Of a stretch of 10,743 nt of DNA, positions 1-5,253 are shown in pieces. Position 1 is the first letter of the stretch. Every line of letters begins with the position of its first letter. Both the position numbers and the translations under genes were made by a program. Where the stretch lies: positions 1 to 10,743 of the forward strand of contig QIHJ01000348.1 in assembly GCA_003229065.1 (NCBI GenBank). Direction: 5' to 3'. The stretch is from Candidatus Dadabacteria bacterium (GTDB lineage Bacteria; Desulfobacterota_D; UBA1144; Nemesobacterales; UBA2774). The notes under the pieces are model-generated. The model saw nothing but the letters and a program-made list of their open reading frames with translations. It did no database searches and was not told the DNA's origin.

Positions 1-467
1 ACGATCTGAAAAGCGGCTTTGAGAAAGGGCGTATCCATGTATTTATTCCTGATATAGGCGATTGCGATAAGCTCGATGGCAACTACAACGCTTGCCACTA
101 TAAAGGCCGTCCAGAAATGAGGTATCAAAAAAGGAAGCGCATGCCCTATGGCGCCCAGAAAAGTCATTAACCCCTCTACGATTCCCCTCATCCAGGGACT
201 GCCTCTTCCGCTCAGTTTGCCGTCGTCAGAGAGGGCTTCTGAAAACGCCATACTTATGCCCGAGCCGACCGCCGTGGCGAGTCCGACTAAAAAAGCGGTC
301 CTGCTGCTCTCGGTAGCGAGAGCGGCGGCAAAAAGGGGGGCGAGTGAGGAGACCGTGCCGTCCATAAGCCCGGCCAGACCGGGCTGCACGATCTGGAGAA
401 TGAATTTTTTTCTTTCATCGTCACCGCCGGACGGGCTGCTCAGATTGACTTCCGGGTCCTTACTCAT
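1..467 (-). CDS. VIT/CCC1-family metal transporter, N-terminal part (runs off the window edge)
   Basis: Reading the minus strand from the ATG at 467 gives 155 open codons up to the window edge with no stop. The family (Ccc1/VIT1, nodulin-21-like) moves Fe2+ or Mn2+ across membranes. After a polar, acidic start (residues 1-20), residues 26-38 read IVQPGLAGLMDGT, the G-x-x-D-G signature at the first membrane helix. Residues 58-80 (AFLVGLATAVGSGISMAFSE...) form the second helix with a family-like acidic end. The DDGKLSGRGSPW loop at 81-92 precedes further helices near 93-115 and 119-138. The loop resembles a bacterial VIT subgroup I recall; this is from memory, not a search. An in-frame stop lies upstream (494-496 on the plus strand reads tta), so no longer N-terminus is possible. 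No Shine-Dalgarno is visible, and a TATAAT sits only 7 bases before the ATG. The gene is divergent from the secreted protein at 592. Substrate is not determinable from this part. Confidence 0.8.
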   Translation of the reverse strand, partial: MSKDPEVNLSSPSGGDDERKKFILQIVQPGLAGLMDGTVSSLAPLFAAALATESSRTAFLVGLATAVGSGISMAFSEALSDDGKLSGRGSPWMRGIVEGLMTFLGAIGHALPFLIPHFWTAFIVASVVVAIELIAIAYIRNKYMDTPFLKAAFQI

Positions 468-474
468 GTGCGTA

Positions 475-480
475 ATTATA
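475..480 (-). promoter_or_regulatory. Perfect -10 box directly in front of the VIT-family gene
   Basis: The minus strand reads TATAAT here, 7 bases upstream of the ATG at 467. The -35 region about 17 bases further up (near 498-503, TTCTGC) is poor. If this box is used, transcription would start at or next to the ATG, giving a leaderless message, in keeping with the missing ribosome binding site. Confidence 0.45.
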
Positions 481-520
481 CACCACGAGCAGTATTAGCA
501 GAAACATGTCCGGTTCTTAC

Positions 521-549
521 TTGAATTGGCTATTTATAATAGTTATTAT
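521..549 (+). promoter_or_regulatory. Sigma70-like promoter for the secreted protein at 592
   Basis: TTGAAT (521-526) and TATTAT (544-549) are separated by 17 bases and match the sigma70 consensus at 5 of 6 positions each. The start codon follows 42 bases after the -10 box, with GGGAGG at 581-586 in between. It lies back to back with the -10 box of the VIT-family gene. Confidence 0.55.
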
Positions 550-591
550 GGTGAGAGTTGACGTTATAAAACTACATTCAGGGAGGTTCTG

Positions 592-1266
592 ATGAGTAAA
601 ATAAAAATTAGTATATTTGTTTTAGCGCTGATGGTGGCGGGCGCTGTGGGTCTACAGGCCGGTGAGCCGGATATGAGCACTTCGGAGTTCCGCCAGCTCT
701 ACGACAGCCTGCTTGCCGGGAAAACGCTGTCTAATACAACTGAGCAGGACGGTGTTACGATAGTTACGGAGAGAAAATTCGGAGCGGCTATCGATTTGGG
801 GGAAAATGACTTTGAGGTGCCGGTACAGAGGGTAATTACAAAGACTAAGGACGGGCAGATGATACAGAGGATCACGGTGAATATTTTAGACCGTGTTAAT
901 AATTTGGGCGACTCTGCGATAATTTACGAAGAAGCGCGCAGAATGCTGGTCGAAAACGTTGATGCTGCACCCCTAAATACTAATGAAATTGAGTTTGTCG
1001 GTCTATTCCGTGTTTCAAAAAACGCGATGGGCGGGTTTGATGTCCATAACTTCGGACTTATTCCCTCAGTCGTTGTAAAAGACGGGAAGAACTCTCTAGC
1101 AGGATCAAACTTGTCTTATTCCTGTTTCGCAGAGAACGGGCTCAGCAAATGCGTATTGACTATCCGTGACTATAAACTGGGCGACTATGAGCCACTTGTC
1201 GGCTACGAGCTTAAGGAGATGGTAGGCGGTGATCACGTTGAAATTGCAGAAGAGATAAAACAGTAG
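592..1266 (+). CDS. Secreted protein of unknown family, 224 residues
   Basis: I do not recognise this family. The start is well supported: GGGAGG at 581-586 is 5 bases before the ATG. Residues 1-23 form a typical Sec signal peptide (basic SKIK, hydrophobic ISIFVLALMVAGAVG, then LQA as a likely signal peptidase I site before GEP). The mature protein is mixed polar, without membrane segments or obvious repeats, so a soluble periplasmic or secreted protein is expected. It has only two cysteines, C178 and C187, close together in SCFAENGLSKC, which could form a disulfide in an oxidising compartment. A lysine/threonine-rich strand-like region (about 60-95) suggests a beta-rich fold, but this is a guess. 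It stands alone behind its own promoter. The next gene follows after a 66-base gap with its own ribosome binding site, and a weak promoter is possible there. Confidence 0.75.
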   Translation: MSKIKISIFVLALMVAGAVGLQAGEPDMSTSEFRQLYDSLLAGKTLSNTTEQDGVTIVTERKFGAAIDLGENDFEVPVQRVITKTKDGQMIQRITVNILDRVNNLGDSAIIYEEARRMLVENVDAAPLNTNEIEFVGLFRVSKNAMGGFDVHNFGLIPSVVVKDGKNSLAGSNLSYSCFAENGLSKCVLTIRDYKLGDYEPLVGYELKEMVGGDHVEIAEEIKQ

Positions 1267-1332
1267 AATTGAAGCTAACTGTCAGTAAACTGTTATTATC
1301 GATATAAAATTATGTTTACGGAGGAAATTAAA

Positions 1333-1707
1333 TTGAAAATAATCGCATTTTTAGTATTAGCCGTAGCAGTCCTCGGATGTCAGACCTATACGCCTGTAAT
1401 AGACCCTCAGAGTGTAAATAACGGGGACAGGTATTACAGGGATCAGGCTGAATGCAGGGCTATAGCCAAGCAGGGAGCGCCCAACTGGAAGAACACCGCA
1501 AAGGATACCGTAGTGGGCGGCGCTGTGGGTACCGGTACCGGAGCGCTTATTGGAGCAATAGCGGGCGACGCTGTTAAGGGGCTTGCATACGGAGCAGTGA
1601 TCGGAGGTCTGGCAGGCGGAGCTAAGGGTGTATACGACTCTGAGAAGGGCTATGAAGATATTTACCGCAACTGCATGAGAGGACGGGGTTATAACGTTCT
1701 TAACTAG
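1333..1707 (+). CDS. Glycine-zipper lipoprotein, TTG start
   Basis: The product is a 124-residue lipoprotein with a glycine-zipper segment of the kind found in small outer-membrane or periplasmic proteins (Rick_17kDa/OmpA-like glycine zipper). An ATG lies in frame at 1312, but the only good ribosome binding site, GGAGG at 1320-1324, is downstream of it and 8 bases before the TTG at 1333. That TTG gives a clean signal: KIIAFLVLAVAVLGC, lipobox VLGC with the lipidated cysteine at residue 16. A -10-like TATAAA at 1303-1308 would also start transcription after the ATG. The middle of the protein (VVGGAVGTGTGALIGAIAG and GAVIGGLAGGAKG) carries repeated GxxxG spacing expected to pack two helices in a membrane. 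Flanking regions hold a cysteine pair (AECRA early, RNCMRG near the end) that could form a disulfide. Function is not known; related proteins are often tied to envelope integrity or stress. Confidence 0.75.
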   Translation: MKIIAFLVLAVAVLGCQTYTPVIDPQSVNNGDRYYRDQAECRAIAKQGAPNWKNTAKDTVVGGAVGTGTGALIGAIAGDAVKGLAYGAVIGGLAGGAKGVYDSEKGYEDIYRNCMRGRGYNVLN

Positions 1708-1764
1708 TAGACCGTGCATTTTCTAACAAGCATTAACTTGATTGATCTTTGATAACGAATATAC

Positions 1765-1786
1765 GGTTCGGGTTTCGGCCCGGACC
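1765..1786 (+). terminator. GC-rich hairpin after the glycine-zipper gene
   Basis: GGTTCGGG (1765-1772) pairs with CCCGGACC (1779-1786) over 8 bp with one G-U pair and a 6-base loop TTTCGG. It lies 58 bases after the stop of the glycine-zipper gene and 62 bases before the next start. There is no run of T after it, so it is either a weak or factor-assisted terminator, an RNA-stabilising stem, or a leader structure of the next gene. Confidence 0.4.
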
Positions 1787-1848
1787 TTACCTAGAATTGC
1801 AGGTTTTATTGTAAAGTGCTGTGATTTATCTTAAACGGGGAGTGGTGA

Positions 1849-2070
1849 ATGATAAAATTAATCTTACTATTAACAGTGGTGGTTGCTCTGAGTGCATGTG
1901 CAGGGATGCATTGGGACAGGCCTTCTGCCAGGTACAGGGAATGCCTTAAGGAGAATCAGGCCGATCCCTCCGTGTGCGATAAGTATAAAGAGCAGTATGA
2001 AGAGAAGATAGATTCCAAAAGGGGCGCTCCCGACGTCCAGCACGGGGACGGCGAGATGTATGAGAAATAG
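1849..2070 (+). CDS. Small lipoprotein of unknown family, 73 residues
   Basis: GGGGAG at 1837-1842 lies 6 bases before the ATG. The N-terminus is a compact type II signal: MIKLILLLTVVVALSAC, a textbook lipobox LSAC, with the lipidated cysteine at residue 17. The mature part (about 57 residues) is hydrophilic and charged, with two cysteines (RECLKEN and SVCDKY) spaced 11 apart that could pair. The stretch RECLKENQADPSVCDKYKEQYEEK resembles the cysteine-bearing helices of other small entericidin-like or TrbK-like lipoproteins, but I cannot assign it. The residue after the lipid cysteine is Ala, not Asp, so sorting to the outer membrane is expected by the enterobacterial rule, if it applies here. 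It converges on the DUF4124-like gene, whose end is 34 bases away. Confidence 0.7.
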   Translation: MIKLILLLTVVVALSACAGMHWDRPSARYRECLKENQADPSVCDKYKEQYEEKIDSKRGAPDVQHGDGEMYEK

Positions 2071-2104
2071 GGTAATGTACACTGAACCGGATTAGTTCAT
2101 TTAC

Positions 2105-2626
2105 TTATTGACCTGAATCTTGGGGTTCAGATTCATAAAATTGATTTTGGTATTCAGGTGGGACTTGGCCCAAGTCGTTGGTTATATGGAGTGTGCCGTT
2201 TTCGTCTGTCCATTCATAGATAGGTTTTTCAGAAGCTGAGTGAGCGCGGGGCTGCGCGACAGGTTCTACATAAAGAGGCTCGCGTGATTCTGTGCCGGCT
2301 TCAGTGTTCTCTTCACTGTCAGCATTCTCTTTATTCTCTTTTTTGGACTTTAAATAGGCGTTTGCCTCTATATTGCTTGTCCTCCGGGTTTTCTCACCGA
2401 GAGTGCTTCCGCTTTTCCCATTGCCCATCGTGGAAAGTCCGAAATTATTCAAGTCCTCCTCGGGCCAGTAGTAATATTCATAGGCGGGCTGCTCTATGAC
2501 TTTCGGCGCTTCTTCAATGGCTTTCTGACTCTCAGTCTCACTTGACTCGGTTGTCTGCGTGATTCCGGGAGTTGCATAGAATATTCCTAGTATTAGTAAG
2601 TTTGCGATAAAGGCGGCTTTCTTAAT
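2105..2626 (-). CDS. DUF4124-like secreted protein with a probable ATT start codon
   Basis: A minus-strand frame is open from 2692 to a TAA at 2105-2107. The first standard start in it is a TTG at 2452, which has no ribosome binding site and no signal sequence. Upstream, GGGGAG (2634-2639) is followed after 7 bases by ATT at 2626-2624. Starting there gives MKKAAFIANLLILGIFYATP, an excellent Sec signal, and a protein of 173 residues. The mature part begins with a Glu/Ser/Thr-rich linker and a tyrosine-rich patch (YEYYYWPEED, about 49-58). A Lys/Glu/Asn-rich middle follows. Near the end is the DUF4124-type motif YEWTDENGTLHITND (about 137-151) followed by PPEY. DUF4124 is a short domain at the ends of many periplasmic proteins, without a clear biochemical role. 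A TATAAT box lies at 2667-2672. A base error turning ATG to ATT is the main alternative. Confidence 0.7.
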   Translation of the reverse strand: MKKAAFIANLLILGIFYATPGITQTTESSETESQKAIEEAPKVIEQPAYEYYYWPEEDLNNFGLSTMGNGKSGSTLGEKTRRTSNIEANAYLKSKKENKENADSEENTEAGTESREPLYVEPVAQPRAHSASEKPIYEWTDENGTLHITNDLGQVPPEYQNQFYESEPQDSGQ

Positions 2627-2633
2627 TGTGAGG

Positions 2634-2639
2634 CTCCCC
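2634..2639 (-). promoter_or_regulatory. Ribosome binding site that decides the ATT start
   Basis: The minus strand reads GGGGAG here, 7 bases ahead of the ATT at 2626-2624. It is as strong as the sites of the neighbouring genes. No ATG, GTG or TTG lies in frame between the upstream stop (2693-2695) and 2452. Confidence 0.65.
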
Positions 2640-2666
2640 GTTTGAAGGATTATGATACTCCCTTTA

Positions 2667-2672
2667 ATTATA
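2667..2672 (-). promoter_or_regulatory. Perfect -10 box upstream of the DUF4124-like gene
   Basis: The minus strand reads TATAAT 40 bases before the ATT start. The -35 region (about 2690-2695, TAGCCT) is weak. The spacing leaves room for a leader carrying the GGGGAG site, so transcription from here would include the proposed start and not just the internal TTG. Confidence 0.4.
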
Positions 2673-2773
2673 ACCCTCTTAAGCTCGTAAGGCTATGTGT
2701 TTAAAGCACCCTCGGAATATGTGTTAGATTAAGTATTCTTATAAAAGTGAAATAGACACATGGAGGATATAAT

Positions 2774-3157
2774 ATGAATAATAGCTATATCACGTTTGCT
2801 TTGATGTTTATCTTAGGTTTTCTCACTGCCGTCCCCTTGCATGTAAATGCGGAGGAAGGAGGAGTTACGACCGTTAAAGTGGAATCTGAAGTCGAGTCAA
2901 GGCCTTCGGGCAAGACTATATCGGTTAAGAGTTACTGCCCGGAGGGGAAAACGCTCATCGGCGGCGGAGGGGTGTGTCTGGGCTTCATGAATACCGAGGA
3001 CAGGGTTTTGCTCACAGTGAGCGCTCCGAGCCCGGATGAAAGAAATTCCTGGTTTGTAGTGTGTACCAATATGAACGATAACCCGGGTCAAGTGCAGGCT
3101 ATGTCATGGGCCATGTGCGTTGATTCTGAGGTATTCGAGCCCGAAAAGAAGAAATAA
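2774..3157 (+). CDS. Secreted protein with CPxG...GGGG cysteine motif, 127 residues
   Basis: GGAGG at 2762-2766 is 7 bases before the ATG. Residues 1-26 form a Sec signal peptide (hydrophobic ITFALMFILGFLTAV, then VNA before EEGG). The mature domain carries CPEGKTLIGGGGVC (residues 55-68), then TVSAPSPDERNSWFVVCTN and AMSWAMCVD. This C-P-x-G-x(4)-GGG pattern, followed by a W-x-V-x-C strand and a final A-x-C, recurs in many uncharacterised exported proteins of bacteria and fungi. I know no biochemical function for it. The four cysteines probably form two disulfides in the mature protein. The tail ends in acidic then basic residues (EPEKKK). It is divergent from the DUF4124-like gene. A TATAAA at 2740-2745 may be its -10 box, with no good -35. 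Confidence 0.75.
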   Translation: MNNSYITFALMFILGFLTAVPLHVNAEEGGVTTVKVESEVESRPSGKTISVKSYCPEGKTLIGGGGVCLGFMNTEDRVLLTVSAPSPDERNSWFVVCTNMNDNPGQVQAMSWAMCVDSEVFEPEKKK

Positions 3158-3251
3158 TCCTGGGGGGCAAGCCGACTCAGGAATTGTAGTATACTGTGTA
3201 TGCCGAAGACTAGGGTAGGGGGCTCAACTTCCAGTCTCCCGGCACTAAGCT

Positions 3252-3611
3252 CTACGTATGATTAAACATTTTATTGATAACGACCCAGCCTTTGTCGGTC
3301 TTCAAGAGATTCAGAAAGTCGGTGAAATTGTAGCCGCACCAATTGTCAGCCTGGACTTTGACACTTGCAATGGTGCCTTCGACATCCACTGATAGAATGA
3401 CCCCGTCTATCTCGTTTGCCGCGCCGAAGCTCTCCATCCATTCGTATAGCAGGCTTATAGGTCCGCCAAGCATATCACCTTCGAAAATACCGAATATCGT
3501 GGCATCGTCGTGGAAGACTTTTTTCATCAGCTCAATATCGCCCGTTCTTCCAGCTTCAAGATAGTTCTCCGCTACTTCGTATACGGCTTTATGTTCTTCT
3601 CGTACACCCAT
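3252..3611 (-). CDS. NTF2/SnoaL-like protein (lumazine-binding-like type)
   Basis: A 119-residue cytoplasmic protein with the cone-shaped NTF2-like alpha+beta fold expected. The opening helix pattern EVAENYLEAGRTGDIELMKKVFHDDATIFG (residues 12-41) is the family hallmark: a helix, the short turn, then F-H-x-x-A-x-x-x-G. The end, NFTDFLNLLKTDKGWVVINKMFN, fits the Lumazine_bd_2 subgroup (f-t-D-x-L-x-L-L-K...W-x-I-x-N-K). Family members include small-molecule isomerases, hydrolases and binding proteins, so the substrate cannot be named. There is no signal peptide. The start is supported by AAGGAG 7 bases upstream of the ATG on the minus strand. It lies downstream of the MarC-like ORF on the same strand with a 51-base gap, so some read-through from the efflux operon is possible. 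It converges on the secreted GGGG-motif gene. Confidence 0.8.
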   Translation of the reverse strand: MGVREEHKAVYEVAENYLEAGRTGDIELMKKVFHDDATIFGIFEGDMLGGPISLLYEWMESFGAANEIDGVILSVDVEGTIASVKVQADNWCGYNFTDFLNLLKTDKGWVVINKMFNHT

Positions 3612-3662
3612 TCTTATGCTCCTTGATTTTTTTTTAACTATACCTTTTAGTGGTCAAAAAAG

Positions 3663-3797
3663 CTATATGGATTCAGGGGTCACTAAGACTCGTATTAGGT
3701 TGACAATCATGAGGGTAGGGCTAAAGGGGTTTGCTATCGGAAGGAGTCCGGCAACGACAATCACTATATATGAAACCAGGTCATAAAGGAATTGCAT
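3663..3797 (-). pseudogene. 44-codon ORF resembling a truncated MarC N-terminus, coupled to the efflux operon
   Basis: The minus strand from the ATG at 3797 reads 44 codons to a TAG at 3663-3665. The ATG shares its A with the TGA stop of the outer-membrane factor (TGATG), a typical translational coupling. Residues 1-25 (MQFLYDLVSYIVIVV then AGLLPIANPF) look like the first membrane helix of MarC proteins, where a hydrophobic run is followed by L-L-P-I/L-A-N-P. MarC members are about 200-residue inner-membrane proteins whose function is unsettled. After ANPF the likeness ends: SPTLMIVNLIRVLVTPESI then stop. No other frame picks up the family. I therefore read it as the eroded 5' end of a marC-like gene. 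It could instead be a real small membrane protein. The family match is from memory of the motif, not a search. Confidence 0.5.
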
Positions 3798-5242
3798 CAC
3801 TTATTATTATACTGGGGTTCTTGGTTTTCACTCTCTGTCATCTCTTCGGGAGATATCCAGCCGCCGCCTAGCGCTTGATAGAGCCTAACGTAGGAATTGT
3901 AATATTCCTGAGTTGCTTGAGACAGGGCTAGTTGCGCGTCAAACTGCGCGCGCTCTGAGTCCAGAACTTCAAGATAGCTTGAAAATCCCTGGTCGTAGCG
4001 GAGCTTTGAGAGCCTGTTGGCGTTCTCTGCCGCCGTCGCCTGACGTTTCAGGGCCGCTACCTGCACCCTGTAAGTCTGAATCTCCATAAGGGAGTCCGAC
4101 ACCTCTCTGAATGCGCTAAGCACTACGTTCTCATAGCTAAGGAGCGCCTGATCTGTCCTTGCCTCTTCTATCTCGACCCGGCTCTTGTCCTGACCGAAGT
4201 TGAATATGGGTCCGAGGAGACCCGCTCCGGCGGACCATGCGAAGCCGTCAATCGTCAATTTCCCTGTGTCGTTTATTGCACCACCCAGGGCTCCGGTAAG
4301 ACTTATAGCGGGGAAACGCTGTGCCACGGCGACTCCGATAAGAGCGTTTTGTGACTTGAGTAAATAAAGGGATTCCAGTATGTCGGGTCTGCGCTCGAGT
4401 AAAGTGGATGGGAGCCCTGTGGGAACCTCAGGGGGCACTACCTGCTCATAAAGGTCAAGCCCGGTCTTTATTGAATCCGGGAACTTGCCTAACAATATGC
4501 TGAGCGCGTTCTCTGTCTGGTATATAAACCTCTCGTTTATTGGCACAGACGCGGCGGCAATCTCGCGCTGCACCTGTGCCTGGTTAAGGTCAATCTCGGG
4601 TATTACACCCTTGTCAAAACGCTTCTGTATAATTACTAAGCTCTCGTCTCTGGACTTAAGTGTTTGCTCTGAAATCCTTAGCCTCTCCTTAAAGTCAAGG
4701 AGTAAGAAATAGGTGCTCACAACGTCTGAGATAAGACCTATCTGCACAGTCCTGAGACCGTATTCGGACGCCAGGAGCTGAGCGCGGGCAGATTCGTTCG
4801 CTCTCCGGAACCTGCCCCAGAAATCTATTTCCCAGCTTATTATAGGAGTGATAAAGGCAAGATTATTAGGATCATCCGTTAGTATGCCGCCTCCGAAGTT
4901 ACCCCTGTTTACGCCGCCTTCGAGGTCAAGCCTGGGCAGGCCGTCGGGGATCGTGAACCCGAGGAAAGCGCGCGCCTCTTCCATTCGGCTTACCGCTATC
5001 AGTAAATCCTTATTTTCGTAAAGCGCCGTTTCTACAAGATAATCGAGCACGGGGTCGTTAAAAAGCTCCCACCACATGAGGTTGACTACTTCTTCAGGCT
5101 GGGTATCTCCGAACCTGAACTCCACGGGCAGGTCTTCGATCACGGGCTCTTTGAAATCGGGCCCTACCATGCATCCCGTGAGCATCGATGCCGAGATTAA
5201 GATAGTTATGATATGTATGTTCAGTCTATTTAACGTGCTCAT
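3797..5242 (-). CDS. RND efflux outer-membrane factor lipoprotein, NodT/OprM type
   Basis: This is the exit channel of a tripartite RND pump: a trimeric beta-barrel in the outer membrane with a long helical periplasmic tunnel. From the ATG at 5242 it has 481 residues, usual for the family. The signal ends in LTGC (lipidated Cys24), followed by the family-typical VGPDFKEPV. Two OEP repeats follow. The last repeat shows NANRLSKLRYDQGFSSYLEVLD, with the family's R/K-Y-x-x-G-x-x-S/D-x-L-x-V-L-D pattern, and then Y-x-A-L-G-G-G-W. A longer start, TTG at 5257, would overlap the pump stop as TTGA and add five residues; the ATG gives a more normal signal sequence. Neither has a strong ribosome binding site, so coupling to the pump gene is likely. 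The C-terminus (SENQEPQYNNK) is free of family constraint. Confidence 0.93.
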   Translation of the reverse strand: MSTLNRLNIHIITILISASMLTGCMVGPDFKEPVIEDLPVEFRFGDTQPEEVVNLMWWELFNDPVLDYLVETALYENKDLLIAVSRMEEARAFLGFTIPDGLPRLDLEGGVNRGNFGGGILTDDPNNLAFITPIISWEIDFWGRFRRANESARAQLLASEYGLRTVQIGLISDVVSTYFLLLDFKERLRISEQTLKSRDESLVIIQKRFDKGVIPEIDLNQAQVQREIAAASVPINERFIYQTENALSILLGKFPDSIKTGLDLYEQVVPPEVPTGLPSTLLERRPDILESLYLLKSQNALIGVAVAQRFPAISLTGALGGAINDTGKLTIDGFAWSAGAGLLGPIFNFGQDKSRVEIEEARTDQALLSYENVVLSAFREVSDSLMEIQTYRVQVAALKRQATAAENANRLSKLRYDQGFSSYLEVLDSERAQFDAQLALSQATQEYYNSYVRLYQALGGGWISPEEMTESENQEPQYNNK

Positions 5243-5253
5243 TTTATTAAATC

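Noticed and set aside
148..498. Plus-strand ORF of 116 codons
   Set aside because: It mirrors the VIT-family gene on the minus strand; it has no ribosome binding site and no recognisable protein features.
2114..2135. Terminator between the convergent genes ending at 2070 and 2105
   Set aside because: TGAATCT and AGATTCA form a 7-bp AT-rich stem with an 8-base loop, but it lies inside the last codons of the DUF4124-like gene and lacks a proper T run on either side.
3158..3251. Terminator or small RNA in the 94-base gap between convergent genes
   Set aside because: TCCTG and CAGGA can pair over 5 bp, but the loop is long and no T run follows. Nothing else stands out.
3700..3705. TTGACA on the plus strand as a promoter
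   Set aside because: No -10-like sequence occurs at 16-18 bases downstream and no plus-strand gene follows; it lies within the MarC-like fragment.
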